From a virus: 31,469 nucleotides of DNA. Location of the stretch: positions 1-31,469 of the IMG/VR virus record IMGVR_UViG_3300028800_000244; one strand, 5' to 3'. Positions 1 to 7,369 of this stretch are shown here, one piece after another. The notes under the pieces are model-generated. The model was not told the origin of the DNA, did not search any database, and saw nothing but the letters and a program-made list of their open reading frames with translations. Both the position numbers and the translations under genes were made by a program. How positions within the stretch are numbered: position 1 is the stretch's first letter; each line of letters opens with the position of its first letter.

Positions 1-244
1 CGACGAGGTCGTTCAATATGGCCTGTCCATCGAGGGAACCGAAGACGATCATCTCGGCACCGAACTCATCAGCTCCGATGGTGTAGAAGAAGGAGTCGTT
101 TCCTCCGATGACGCCGATCACGGCATGACCGTACTTGGCGATCTTCTCGTTCAGTCCTTCCCAGTAACGTGCTTTCCTCTCCTCGAGCGTGCCCTCCATG
201 GAGCACACGCTGCACTCATGTCCTTCGTGGTCGTGGTCACTCAT
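1..244 (-). CDS. DUF4262 family protein (C-terminus beyond window)
   Basis: The gene reads out of the window at position 1; 81 codons are visible. It begins MSDHDHEGHECSVCSMEG, an N-terminal His/Cys-rich patch, and continues into GHAVIGVIGG, FFYTIGADEFGAEMIVFG and ILNDLV. This spacing of a G-x-x-V-x-G-V strand, an F-x-YTIG strand and an E-[ML]-IVFG strand is what I know of DUF4262, a family of unknown function found in bacteria and phages. The ATG overlaps the end of the upstream membrane protein gene, so the two are probably translated together. The family call is from memory of the motif; the function is unknown. Confidence 0.75.
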   Translation of the reverse strand, partial: MSDHDHEGHECSVCSMEGTLEERKARYWEGLNEKIAKYGHAVIGVIGGNDSFFYTIGADEFGAEMIVFGSLDGQAILNDLV

Positions 245-425
245 CGTCTTTCTCCTGTTTGAAGTCTCCGTCGGCGTCGAGGTGTGGCGGCGGCCATCCC
301 CTGTTCAAGATGTTCCTGCTCCTGAGGAACAGCCTGAACGAGGTTGCTATAGTCGCGAATGGGCATAGCACCACGAAGGCTGCCAGAAAGGGGTGAGCAC
401 TGCTCCACGTATAGAAATCACTCAT
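237..425 (-). CDS. small single-pass membrane protein, 62 aa
   Basis: The protein starts MSDFYTWSSAHPFLAAF. It has one hydrophobic stretch of roughly 20 residues (about residues 10-30), then a basic segment (RLFLRSRN) and an acidic tail. I chose the ATG at 425 because it sits just inside the end of the upstream gene (8-nt overlap), the packing used throughout this block; longer frames run into that gene. The positive charges after the hydrophobic segment suggest an inner-membrane protein with a cytoplasmic C-terminus. No family recognised. Confidence 0.6.
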   Translation of the reverse strand: MSDFYTWSSAHPFLAAFVVLCPFATIATSFRLFLRSRNILNRGWPPPHLDADGDFKQEKDDE

Positions 426-621
426 CACGTCCCGACTTTCCAACAGTTGATAGTTTCTCTTCAGGACTCCTGTTGTCGTCCCGAGTCCCTCGCCAGAACT
501 TCTTGACGAAGGGAGAATTGAAGTAGTCAAACGCCCCGATGCTATCCACGACGACTGCCGGTTTGAAGAAACGCTCGCCGTTCGTGTGGAGGTACCAGTA
601 TCCTTCGGTTCCGGTTCCCAT
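418..621 (-). CDS. hypothetical protein, 67 aa
   Basis: It begins MGTGTEGYWYLHTNGERFFK and ends in a charged tail. The aromatic, Gly-rich start (YWYLHTNG) resembles a small beta-hairpin unit but I recognise no family. The start is fixed by a TGATG junction in which its ATG shares a base with the stop of the upstream gene, which argues for translational coupling. No membrane segment is visible. Function unknown. Confidence 0.55.
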   Translation of the reverse strand: MGTGTEGYWYLHTNGERFFKPAVVVDSIGAFDYFNSPFVKKFWRGTRDDNRSPEEKLSTVGKSGRDE

Positions 622-815
622 CAGTGCACCGTCCGCTTGCCGGTCAGGACGATCTCGTCGTCCCAGCGCCACGCAGTTGGGTAGTCGTCGCTGGTGGGGA
701 GGTCGTCTAGGAGATAGTAGGTCTCCCCGTCCACCTCGTCCGTGTCGACCACGACCGTGGATATTCCAGTGACGCCGTCGATGACTCGGTCACCGATCTC
801 GATCTGTCCGTTCAT
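621..815 (-). CDS. hypothetical protein, 64 aa
   Basis: The product begins MNGQIEIGDRVIDGVTGIST and is acidic, with alternating hydrophobic residues that suggest a small beta-barrel (I-G-D-R-V then V-V-V-D-T-D). This resembles the many small phage proteins with a KOW- or SH3-like start, but I cannot assign a family. The start is taken at the ATGA overlap with the stop of the upstream membrane gene rather than at longer in-frame starts inside that gene. Confidence 0.55.
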   Translation of the reverse strand: MNGQIEIGDRVIDGVTGISTVVVDTDEVDGETYYLLDDLPTSDDYPTAWRWDDEIVLTGKRTVH

Positions 816-1114
816 GACATCACCAGATGTGACAGCCATCCGCCGATCAGAGCGACCGTCGTGAATACGATCTGGATGACGCTCGATAACCACGCCGTCT
901 CAACTTCCTTCGGCATCATGAAGGTGAAGAACCCAGATATGCCGAGGAGGAACAGGAGGCCGACGGAGTGGAAGAACCCGATCGGAACGATTCCGAGTGG
1001 AACCAGGAACCAGTTCCAGAGCTTCATGAAGACGAATGCCACGTAGAGGGTCTCAACTAACGTGAGGACCGAGGACCTCGTTAGTTTGAAAGCCATGAAT
1101 TTGTCGATCGTCAT
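812..1114 (-). CDS. predicted membrane protein with three transmembrane segments, 100 aa
   Basis: From the ATG that overlaps the upstream stop (TAATG) the product is 100 aa. Three hydrophobic segments are visible: around residues 15-40 (VETLYVAFVFMKLWNWFLVP), 48-70 (FFHSVGLLFLLGISGFFTFM) and 80-98 (VIQIVFTTVALIGGWL). The N-terminus is short and positively charged. Size and topology would fit a holin-like or other small inner-membrane phage protein. There is no lysis gene next to it, so I leave the role open. Confidence 0.6.
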   Translation of the reverse strand: MTIDKFMAFKLTRSSVLTLVETLYVAFVFMKLWNWFLVPLGIVPIGFFHSVGLLFLLGISGFFTFMMPKEVETAWLSSVIQIVFTTVALIGGWLSHLVMS

Positions 1115-1641
1115 TACTTCACCTTCCGTGTTGGCCACTGGTTGAATACCGTACCGAGTTTTGAGACGTTCAGGATCATCTGGGTCTTCCAGTTCTCGGA
1201 AGTTCCGTCCGCCTTCTTGACTTCCAGGATCGAGTGCTGCCAGACTGCGCTTCCGACCAGCTTGGCCTCCTTGACCTCGCCGATCTTGTGGTTCAGCTTT
1301 CCGACGTAGGCTTCGTACTGGGCTGCCGCCATCTTTTCGGCAGACTCCACGAAGTGGTCGATCTTCGGCTGGCTCATCTCGACGATCTCCGGATCCCTCA
1401 TAGACCGAGAACCATTGACCGACTTCGTTAGGCTACGGACCAATTTGTACCGAGCCAAGACCTCGTGGTACTGCTTCTTGCCCATGCGGAAGGAATCTGG
1501 GTAGGGAGCAACCTTCTTGGCGTCCCAGTCGGCGGCCTCGAGGTCCCGGTAGACTTTCCGAACGATCTCCTTGGCGTACTCGGAAGATGCCGTCACGGCC
1601 TTGTCCTTCAGGGGAGCGACTGCGGTCTCGATCGGGTTCAT
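1114..1641 (-). CDS. hypothetical protein, 175 aa
   Basis: A soluble, Lys- and Ala-rich protein starting MNPIETAVAPLKDKAVTASS. The first 130 residues look mostly helical; the end (VWQHSILEVKKADG, then WKTQMILNVSK) looks like beta strands. No catalytic motif or known family recognised. It is the first full-size gene after the promoter at 1668-1696, and the leader contains GAAGGA about 7 nt before the ATG. It heads the group of small genes running down to position 1. Confidence 0.65.
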   Translation of the reverse strand: MNPIETAVAPLKDKAVTASSEYAKEIVRKVYRDLEAADWDAKKVAPYPDSFRMGKKQYHEVLARYKLVRSLTKSVNGSRSMRDPEIVEMSQPKIDHFVESAEKMAAAQYEAYVGKLNHKIGEVKEAKLVGSAVWQHSILEVKKADGTSENWKTQMILNVSKLGTVFNQWPTRKVK

Positions 1642-1667
1642 GGTGGTTTCCTTCAGTTTCTGGAATC

Positions 1668-1696
1668 AGTATATCCTCTTCCGAGAAATGAGTACA
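1668..1696 (-). promoter_or_regulatory. early-type promoter, TGTACT-N17-TATACT
   Basis: On the - strand, TGTACT (1691-1696) is followed after exactly 17 nt by TATACT (1668-1673). The spacer contains the shared TTCTCGGAA dyad (1679-1687) found in several other candidate promoters here. It lies 27 nt upstream of the ATG at 1641 and is the best -10 match in the family. Confidence 0.7.
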
Positions 1697-1699
1697 CAG

Positions 1700-1768
1700 T
1701 TACTCGTTTGACGTCCCTTTTCCCACAACGGAATCTTCAGGTATCATCACGGCGATGTGCTCAGTCAT
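1700..1768 (-). CDS. possible tiny gene, 22 aa
   Basis: A 22-codon frame starting MTEHIAVMIPEDSVVGKG. Its ATG overlaps the stop of the upstream gene as ATGA, the same junction used by most real neighbours, and it ends just before the promoter at 1668-1696. It fills the gap between two transcription groups. It is too short for a homology argument, so coupling is the only support. Confidence 0.35.
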   Translation of the reverse strand: MTEHIAVMIPEDSVVGKGTSNE

Positions 1769-1923
1769 AAAGAACTGGAGTTCCCATCCCTCAATGAAGC
1801 CAGGGGTTGCCGAATCTTGTCCACGAGGAGATCGTAGTTCGAGAGGTGTGACGGGATGGCACCGAAATCAACCGTCTGGGTTCTAAAGTGGTGAGGTTCC
1901 TTACCGACGGTATCATGGGACAT
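1765..1923 (-). CDS. hypothetical protein, 52 aa
   Basis: I start this at the ATG giving MSHDTVGKEPHHF because GAGGAGGG lies directly upstream. A longer frame from a GTG at 1965 would overlap the upstream gene by 16 nt and is possible. The product is small and polar with no recognisable family. It ends in an ATGA overlap with the possible 22-aa gene. Confidence 0.45.
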   Translation of the reverse strand: MSHDTVGKEPHHFRTQTVDFGAIPSHLSNYDLLVDKIRQPLASLRDGNSSSL

Positions 1924-1949
1924 CACCCTCCTCGAGTATACGAACGCCT

Positions 1950-2198
1950 TCACCGGTTGAACCACATCACGTGCGTGGCCTCCTGTGGGAGCTGGTCCGC
2001 GATGGACGGGTAGATAACGGCCCTGCTCATCTTCTTCCCGTCGGAAGGGGCGCCGTTACCGTCGTAGTCGATGAACCCGCCGCCCTCGACCGTCTCCAGC
2101 CAGTCCTGGCGCGTCATGAGTTCCCCGTAGTCCGGGAGATCCACATCGAATACCAACGGTTCCGAGATCTTCCTGCCGGCGTAATCCTTGAGGCTCAT
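1950..2198 (-). CDS. hypothetical protein, 82 aa
   Basis: An acidic 82-residue protein beginning MSLKDYAGRKISEPLVFDVD and ending ATHVMWFNR. The ATG forms an ATGA overlap with the gene at 2195-2815. A Gly/Asp-rich stretch near residues 38-53 (EGGGFIDYDGNGAPSDG) could be a loop; it is not a clear EF-hand. Function unknown. Confidence 0.6.
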   Translation of the reverse strand: MSLKDYAGRKISEPLVFDVDLPDYGELMTRQDWLETVEGGGFIDYDGNGAPSDGKKMSRAVIYPSIADQLPQEATHVMWFNR

Positions 2199-2815
2199 TG
2201 TACCGTCTCTTTCTTTTCATCTGGTTCTTGGAATTCTGAGTTGAACAGATCCAGCTGACGCTGCAACCGAGCGTCGTCGTCCGGATAGTAGTACCTGGTA
2301 CGGGCCATCGCCATGATGATCCGCTCGTTGCGGAAGATGACCTGCGGGATCCTGTCGACACCGATCTTCCGCATCCTCTCGATGCGCCCCAGAGCCGCCG
2401 CTCGCTTCCGTCGATAGTTCTCGATCGGGAAGTCCGGGCTGTCCTGTTGAGCCTTTATCCGATCGTCAACCTCACGTTCCGCAGCGACCAGCTTACGAGC
2501 CATCTGGATGAACGGGTCGTAGTCCTTCAGGTCCGACTGCGTCTCCGTGGAGACTACGTCGATCATCTCAACGATCATGGGAGTCTCCGAGATCTTCACC
2601 AGAGCATCCTCGAAGGACTTGCCGAACGGGAGAGCCCACCTCTCAGGCAGGGTGTCGTTGACCTTCTGGGCTGCTCGAATGAACCACGTCTTCGGGACCG
2701 TGATGACGTTCCCGTCGACCAGTACTTCGACGTTGTCGGATTCCGGATACACGTTGACGGTCAGGCACACGTTCGAGGTACCGACGAACGTGTCGGTGAA
2801 CTCCTTGTCGCTCAT
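2195..2815 (-). CDS. hypothetical protein, 206 aa
   Basis: The N-terminal third looks like beta strands (VCLTVNVYPESDNVEVLVDG). The rest is helical and highly charged, with a likely coiled stretch around residues 110-150 (KLVAAEREVDDRIKAQQ). A basic patch (NYRRKRAAALGRIERMRK) could contact nucleic acid. No catalytic signature or family recognised. ATGA overlaps at both ends place it in the operon started near 3831. Confidence 0.6.
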   Translation of the reverse strand: MSDKEFTDTFVGTSNVCLTVNVYPESDNVEVLVDGNVITVPKTWFIRAAQKVNDTLPERWALPFGKSFEDALVKISETPMIVEMIDVVSTETQSDLKDYDPFIQMARKLVAAEREVDDRIKAQQDSPDFPIENYRRKRAAALGRIERMRKIGVDRIPQVIFRNERIIMAMARTRYYYPDDDARLQRQLDLFNSEFQEPDEKKETVQ

Positions 2816-3072
2816 GTCTGAAATACCTTTCCTGATGCCATTGCTTCTCGTTCGATTCGGTTGGCGTTCTGTCTTATCTGGTGCGGCGTCTCAGCTCGGT
2901 TCTGGTTGGAACCTATCCTGACGATGAGGAACTTCTTGGACGCCTCGTGCGTGAGACACGCATGTCGTGACTTCATGGAGAACGACCATCCTGGTCTGGA
3001 TAGTACCTCCTCGACGGCCTTCTTGACGTCGGAGTTACCCCACTTCGGTTTTCTGAGGGTCCTGCGGCTCAT
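2812..3072 (-). CDS. small basic protein, possibly HicA/dsRBD-like fold, 86 aa
   Basis: It begins MSRRTLRKPKWGNSDVKKAV and is strongly basic. Its order, helix, GWSFSMKSRHACLTH strands, a FLIVRIG strand and a final helix, recalls the alpha-beta-beta-beta-alpha fold of HicA-type toxins and other small RNA-binding proteins. The usual G-S-H-catalytic pattern of HicA is not clear, and no HicB partner is adjacent. I therefore treat the fold as a guess. Start fixed by an ATGA overlap with the upstream gene. Confidence 0.5.
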   Translation of the reverse strand: MSRRTLRKPKWGNSDVKKAVEEVLSRPGWSFSMKSRHACLTHEASKKFLIVRIGSNQNRAETPHQIRQNANRIEREAMASGKVFQT

Positions 3073-3803
3073 GCCAAGGCCTCGTCGAAAGTCGGAAAGA
3101 CCCGTTCGTCTGGAGATCCCTCCACGTGTTCGTCCCTGAGGACTTCACCCTTCTCCATCGTGATGCGACGGTGTGGAGGAACGTCGATCTTCCACTGGTC
3201 AAATCCTGGAGTCGATATTTCTTCATCATCGAAATGGTCACCGAAAAGACGGCCCGTCTGTTTACGGTAGATCGCTCCCAGAAGGCGGTAATTGATGAGG
3301 GTGATGCTCGCGTCCCAGTGCATACCGAGACGGCCTACATTGCCCCTGTCGAACACCAGGACCCTGGTGATCGCAAATGCCGGTATGCCGCTCAGGTAGG
3401 CGCAGGTACCCATGGCTTTCAGGCTCGTGCGCCAGGGCTTGTCGTTGCTCCCGCCGTCGGCATATTGAAATAGGTTCCGACGGTACCACTCGGTTCGGCG
3501 AGCCATGTCTCCCTTCACGTTGTCTCGACCCCTGCCTGCCTGCTCGAGGACGTCTTCGTCAGGAGCAAAGTAGATGCGATCGAAACGTTCGGTGTCAACC
3601 TCGACGATCACAGGCGAGTGTTTCTTACCGCAGGCGTTCACGGCGAAGTAAGGTGCGTAGGCATCTGTCAGGTAGACGGCTTCCCTGGCCGACGGCGCGT
3701 GGGGCCATAGGCTCCTGGAGCCAGGTCTCTTGTTTCGAGGCAGGATGCCCCTGGTGATGATGTCGTCCAGGGCTGCCGTGGACGTTCCATGGTATAGCTT
3801 CAC
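3069..3803 (-). CDS. putative ADP-ribosyltransferase-fold protein, 244 aa
   Basis: The N-terminus MKLYHGTSTAALDDIITRGI places an HGTS motif at residues 5-8 followed by a helix ending in RGI, then VYLTD (43-47), a Y/F-rich helix, VIVEVD (65-70) and PDEDVLEQ (81-88). An H-G-T-S strand, a helix-GI turn and a later V-Y-L-T strand are typical of the ADP-ribosyltransferase/KptA superfamily that binds NAD. T4-like phages often carry such enzymes (Alt, ModA, ModB) to modify host proteins. The usual R-S-E triad is not seen, so substrate and activity are open. It is the first gene after the promoter at 3831-3859. Confidence 0.55.
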   Translation of the reverse strand: MKLYHGTSTAALDDIITRGILPRNKRPGSRSLWPHAPSAREAVYLTDAYAPYFAVNACGKKHSPVIVEVDTERFDRIYFAPDEDVLEQAGRGRDNVKGDMARRTEWYRRNLFQYADGGSNDKPWRTSLKAMGTCAYLSGIPAFAITRVLVFDRGNVGRLGMHWDASITLINYRLLGAIYRKQTGRLFGDHFDDEEISTPGFDQWKIDVPPHRRITMEKGEVLRDEHVEGSPDERVFPTFDEALA

Positions 3804-3830
3804 GTTCTTTTCCCTTCCAAAAAGAGGACT

Positions 3831-3859
3831 ACCCTACAGCGATTCCTCAGGAACTGACA
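3831..3859 (-). promoter_or_regulatory. early-type promoter, TGTCAG-N17-TAGGGT
   Basis: On the - strand, TGTCAG (3854-3859) is followed after 17 nt by TAGGGT (3831-3836), 27 nt before the ATG of the ART-like gene. The -35 box departs most from the family and the shared TTCTCGGAA spacer is absent, so this is one of the weaker members. It sits in the gap between two coding groups, as expected. Confidence 0.45.
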
Positions 3860-3861
3860 CA

Positions 3862-4146
3862 CTACATGTCTTGGTTGACGGTAAGTTCCCTGAGATAGTA
3901 TTCTCGATGGTCATCCCAATCACGAACCACCTCGCCGTGGTTCTCTCTCCAGACAACCATCTCGAGGCCGTCCCAGTTGAAGCACCGGTCCTCCAGCCAT
4001 GAGACGGAGTTCACAGCGACCGCGGATCGGTTGGCGGCAGCCTGTGCCAATTGTATGTCGTCGAAGACACCGATCAGCATGTCGGAGCATCCGCACTCAT
4101 CATCGGAGTAGTTGGTGAAGGCGCCTATGAGGATCTTGTCAGACAT
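3862..4146 (-). CDS. hypothetical protein, 94 aa
   Basis: An acidic protein beginning MSDKILIGAFTNYSDDECGC. The repeated pattern of a short strand, an acidic loop with Cys (DDECGCSD) and a helix rich in Ala (IQLAQAAANRSAVAV) suggests a small alpha/beta domain. No family recognised. The ATG overlaps the end of the upstream gene by 8 nt. It is the last gene of the 5025-3862 group. Confidence 0.55.
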   Translation of the reverse strand: MSDKILIGAFTNYSDDECGCSDMLIGVFDDIQLAQAAANRSAVAVNSVSWLEDRCFNWDGLEMVVWRENHGEVVRDWDDHREYYLRELTVNQDM

Positions 4147-4567
4147 CTACTAATCCGTTCTGTCGGGCCGGAGTCCGACGGTCCATCTGGAACAAGAGCC
4201 TGTCCCAGGTCTTCACGTAGTCAGCCCAGGATTCACCCCAGACCTCGACGAAGTAGTCCTCGTACTTGCCATCAACCCATCGTCCGGCGAGGCAGTACGA
4301 GGCGCGTCCGAGGCGCCTGATGTCCATGTCGTACATGATGTTGAGGTGGTCGATCGAATGGGAGATCCCGGGCTTCAACGCCATATCTTTCGTCAGAGAT
4401 GCGTTCAGGGTCATTATGGCTCCCCTGTTCTGATCGAAGAGGTCGAAGACAGCTCGGATCTTGGTCCCATCGCGAGGAGTCACACCCACCGATTCCCTGT
4501 GGTAGGTGTAGTGCTTTTTCCGACGGTTCCGAGTAGAAGCCTTGATGGATGCTGCTGTGACACGCAT
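4139..4567 (-). CDS. hypothetical protein, 142 aa
   Basis: It begins MRVTAASIKASTRNRRKKHY, a basic tail, and continues with mixed alpha/beta sequence ending in a Trp-rich segment (VEVWGESWADYVKTW). Nothing marks a known enzyme. The start is defined by a TGATG junction with the upstream gene, so it is probably translated by reinitiation. Function unknown. Confidence 0.55.
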   Translation of the reverse strand: MRVTAASIKASTRNRRKKHYTYHRESVGVTPRDGTKIRAVFDLFDQNRGAIMTLNASLTKDMALKPGISHSIDHLNIMYDMDIRRLGRASYCLAGRWVDGKYEDYFVEVWGESWADYVKTWDRLLFQMDRRTPARQNGLVDV

Positions 4568-5025
4568 CAGGCGACCAAGTGCTTCTCGAGGCCGTTCTTC
4601 ACGGTTTCTGCGGACATCGTGTAGTGACGACCCTTCGTGACGTCAAAGTTCTTCGACAGGGGACCTTCCACCGGAATAACGACGATGGGCTTAGACTTGC
4701 GCGGTCTCGCTCCGACAATCTTGAAGACGTCGCCACGCAGCGGGTCCTTGAACTTGCGGCCGAGGTCAGAATCCTTCATATCCCAGAAGAAAGCATTCCT
4801 CTTGAAGTCCTTCGCATACGTGGCAAAGACGTCCAGGTCGGAATCGCCACTTCTCTGGTTGATGGTGAGTTCGGTGAAACGTCCGCCCGTGCCTGAGACT
4901 TCGTATCGGCCGGTACCCAGTTTGAAGATGAGGCCGTGTTTGTCGCCGAGCGTCTTGAGGGCTGCTTCGATCTCGATCCGCAGATTCTCCATGTTTGCTC
5001 GGTCGATCTTCATTGACTTCGTCAT
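4567..5025 (-). CDS. hypothetical protein, 152 aa
   Basis: Product starts MTKSMKIDRANMENLRIEIE. A first helix (residues 10-27) is followed by FKLGTGRYEVSGTGGRFTEL, a run of strands, and then a basic, Pro-rich segment (VGARPRKSKPIVVIP). The organisation looks like a complete small domain, but I recognise no family. The leader has GGGGAAACCTACC before the ATG. The gene is the first after the promoter at 5065-5093, divergent from the terminase operon. Confidence 0.6.
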   Translation of the reverse strand: MTKSMKIDRANMENLRIEIEAALKTLGDKHGLIFKLGTGRYEVSGTGGRFTELTINQRSGDSDLDVFATYAKDFKRNAFFWDMKDSDLGRKFKDPLRGDVFKIVGARPRKSKPIVVIPVEGPLSKNFDVTKGRHYTMSAETVKNGLEKHLVA

Positions 5026-5064
5026 GGTAGGTTTCCCCTGTTCGGTTGGTCACTCAGTGAGGAT

Positions 5065-5093
5065 ACCCTATCCCTCTTCCGATAACAAGTAAA
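5065..5093 (-). promoter_or_regulatory. early-type promoter, TTTACT-N17-TAGGGT
   Basis: On the - strand, TTTACT (5088-5093) is spaced 17 nt from TAGGGT (5065-5070). The spacer carries TTATCGGAAGAGG, a one-base variant of the shared dyad (5077-5085). It drives the leftward genes from 5025 and lies back to back with the late box at 5118, separating early leftward from late rightward transcription. Confidence 0.65.
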
Positions 5094-5117
5094 TAGCCTT
5101 CCTCAAGAAAGTTTCGG

Positions 5118-5125
5118 GATAAATA
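5118..5125 (+). promoter_or_regulatory. T4-type late promoter box GATAAATA
   Basis: GATAAATA differs in one base from the T4 late consensus TATAAATA, which is read by a phage sigma-like factor (gp55). It lies 25 nt before the GTG start of the terminase small subunit, inside a non-coding gap, and is repeated before other structural genes in this window. Confidence 0.75.
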
Positions 5126-5150
5126 GGTCTCGAGACCAGAAAGGCCATGA

Positions 5151-5591
5151 GTGTCTGACGATCCCCTGGGCAAGGCCCTAGGCCTGTCCCCGATGCCCTC
5201 ACCGAAAGAGGGTGAAGTCACCCTGGTGGGTTCAGGACTGCCTGCCGTGATAGAAACAAGGAAGGACAAGCTCGAGGACGACCTCGACGCTTCTCGCCAT
5301 GCCATCAGGGAAGCCCTGGAGATAGGCGTCGAAGCCCTAAAGGATATGTCCAAGCTTGCCGACGCCGCCCAGAACCCAGCGATGTACGGAGCCTTAGCTG
5401 AGTTCATGTCCAGCATCGGTGAGACCGCCGAACGTCTCGTTGAACTCCATGTCAGAAAGGCCACGTCCAGGAAGATCTCCGGTGAGAAGACCGAAGAGAA
5501 GTCCGAGGGGAGTTCCTATACCCAGCATAACATCTTCGTAGGATCTACCGAGGACCTGCAGAAACACCTGGGACAGATCAAGAAGCTATGA
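5151..5591 (+). CDS. 16: terminase small subunit (gp16-like), 146 aa
   Basis: The small terminase recognises phage DNA and regulates the packaging motor. The central part (about residues 43-105) is helical and reads like the oligomerising core of T4 gp16: DDLDASRHAIREALEIGVEA, then ALAEFMSSIGETAERLVELH. Length (146 aa) is close to T4 gp16 (164 aa). The start must be GTG at 5151, because the nearby ATG at 5147 is in another frame and stops after three codons. The gene overlaps the large subunit as ATGA. Position directly before gp17 makes the call firm despite low sequence conservation of this family. Confidence 0.85.
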   Translation: MSDDPLGKALGLSPMPSPKEGEVTLVGSGLPAVIETRKDKLEDDLDASRHAIREALEIGVEALKDMSKLADAAQNPAMYGALAEFMSSIGETAERLVELHVRKATSRKISGEKTEEKSEGSSYTQHNIFVGSTEDLQKHLGQIKKL

Positions 5592-7315
5592 GCAACTTGT
5601 TCAACCAGTTCGGTGCCTATATGGGCAACGTAAAACTTAAGAAGCCCGGCGTCCAGATCCAATGGACCAAAGAGCTTATTGACGAGTATGTCCTGTGTCA
5701 GCGCGAGCCGATGCATTTCATCAAGAAACATGTGAAGATCATACACGTCGACAAGGGTATCGTCTCGTTCGACCTCTGGCCGTTCCAGGAAGACATCGTC
5801 CAGAAGACGTTCAACAACCGCTTCGTGATCGTCAAGACACCTCGTCAGGTGGGCAAGACCACGACGACTGCAGCCATCATCCTCTGGCATATCCTGTTCA
5901 ACGCCAACTACTCCGTGGCCATCCTGGCCCACAAGGAGAAGCAGTCCAAGGAGATCCTGGGTCGCATCAAACTGATGTACGAGCACCTGCCCAAGTGGCT
6001 GCAACTCGGCGTCATCGAGTGGAATAAGTCCAGCATCGAGCTGTCCAACGGTTCCAAGGTCCTGGCCTCCTCGACCTCCTCGTCCGCCATCCGTGGTACG
6101 ACGCAGAACCTCATCTATCTCGACGAGTTCGCCCACGTCCCGCCCCACATCCAGGATGAGTTCTTCTCCTCCGTGTACCCGACCATCTCCTCCGGTGTCA
6201 CGACCAAGGTGATCATCACCTCGACCCCCAAGGGAATGAACAAGTTCTACAAGATCTGGCACGACGCCGAGAACAAGAAGAACACGTACATCCCCATCTC
6301 CGTGCACTGGTCAGCGATCCCAGGACGCGACGAGGCCTGGAAAGAAGAGACGATCAGGAACACCTCGAAGAGGCAGTTCCGCGAGGAGTTCGAGGCTGAA
6401 TTCCTGGGTTCTGAGAACACCCTCATCGACCCCAGCAAACTATCGAACCTCCCGCATGAAGACCCCCTCTCGGCGTCCGAGAACACGGACATCTTCGAGG
6501 CGCCTCTCCCCGGTCATGTCTACATGATCACCGTGGACACCAGCAGAGGCGTCGCTCTAGACCACTCCGCCTTCATCGTCTTCGACATCACCCAGGTACC
6601 GTACAAAGTTGTGGCCAAGTACCGAAACAACACCGTGCCTGCCCTGATCTATCCCCAGTTCATCTACAACGCGGCCAAGGCCTACAACGACGCCTACGTC
6701 CTGGTCGAGACCAACGACGTCGGTGCACAAGTCGCCGACATCCTCCACTCCGACATGGAGTACGAGGGGATGGTGTGGACGAAGTCCAACGGTCGTACAG
6801 GGATAAGGATGAGCCTCGGCCTCGGCGAAGCCAGGCCGGTCCTGGGCGTCAGGACAACGACTTCCACGAAGAGGATCGGTTGCGCCAACCTCAAGACCCT
6901 CATCGAGAGCGATCGGCTCATCATCAACGACTACGACGTTATCCAGGAGCTCTTTCGTTTCGTCGAGAAGACGAACGGCACGTTCTCAGCAGAAGAAGGT
7001 GAGCACGACGACCTGGTCATGTGCTGTGTGATGTTCGCATGGATGGTGAACCAGCCGTCCTTCCGAGAGCTGACCGACACCAACGCCAGGGCCTCCGTCG
7101 TAGACCAGGCCAGGCACATGATCAGCGAGAACGTGCTTCCATTTGGTTACATCGACATGGGACCTGTTGAGGAGACCCATCAGGCAGATCCGAACGAGGA
7201 CTGGTGGATGTGGGTAGACGACCTGAACAAGAAAGACCCAAAACCTGACGCCAAGTACGACGGTTTCGTCTACGGGGTTCCTTCGAACGTCTACAAGAGA
7301 CCCCCGTCGGACTGA
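5588..7315 (+). CDS. 17: terminase large subunit (gp17-like), 575 aa
   Basis: This is the packaging ATPase/nuclease that pumps DNA into the prohead at the portal. Visible motifs are Walker A TPRQVGKT (residues 84-91), Walker B LIYLDE (175-180) with catalytic Glu180, and the coupling motif TSTPKG (211-216). In the C-terminal RNase H-like nuclease I see VDTSRG (Asp317), VLVETND (Glu374) and EHDDLVM (Asp474). Length is slightly under T4 gp17 (610 aa). It is translationally coupled to gp16 by ATGA. All key residues are present, so it should be active. Confidence 0.97.
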   Translation: MSNLFNQFGAYMGNVKLKKPGVQIQWTKELIDEYVLCQREPMHFIKKHVKIIHVDKGIVSFDLWPFQEDIVQKTFNNRFVIVKTPRQVGKTTTTAAIILWHILFNANYSVAILAHKEKQSKEILGRIKLMYEHLPKWLQLGVIEWNKSSIELSNGSKVLASSTSSSAIRGTTQNLIYLDEFAHVPPHIQDEFFSSVYPTISSGVTTKVIITSTPKGMNKFYKIWHDAENKKNTYIPISVHWSAIPGRDEAWKEETIRNTSKRQFREEFEAEFLGSENTLIDPSKLSNLPHEDPLSASENTDIFEAPLPGHVYMITVDTSRGVALDHSAFIVFDITQVPYKVVAKYRNNTVPALIYPQFIYNAAKAYNDAYVLVETNDVGAQVADILHSDMEYEGMVWTKSNGRTGIRMSLGLGEARPVLGVRTTTSTKRIGCANLKTLIESDRLIINDYDVIQELFRFVEKTNGTFSAEEGEHDDLVMCCVMFAWMVNQPSFRELTDTNARASVVDQARHMISENVLPFGYIDMGPVEETHQADPNEDWWMWVDDLNKKDPKPDAKYDGFVYGVPSNVYKRPPSD

Positions 7316-7327
7316 AAACCCTTCTTC

Positions 7328-7335
7328 GATAAATA
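7328..7335 (+). promoter_or_regulatory. T4-type late promoter box GATAAATA
   Basis: The box lies 34 nt before the tail sheath ATG, right after the terminase stop. A GAAGAGGGAAA leader follows that can serve as the ribosome site. Confidence 0.75.
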
Positions 7336-7369
7336 AGACGAGAACAATCGCGAAGAGGGAAATCCCATC

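Noticed and set aside
2812-3072. A HicA toxin with a HicB partner
   Set aside because: The fold impression is only partial, catalytic residues are unclear and neither neighbour resembles HicB.
5147-5158. ATG at 5147 as the start of the small terminase
   Set aside because: It is out of frame and ends after three codons; the GTG at 5151 opens the real frame.
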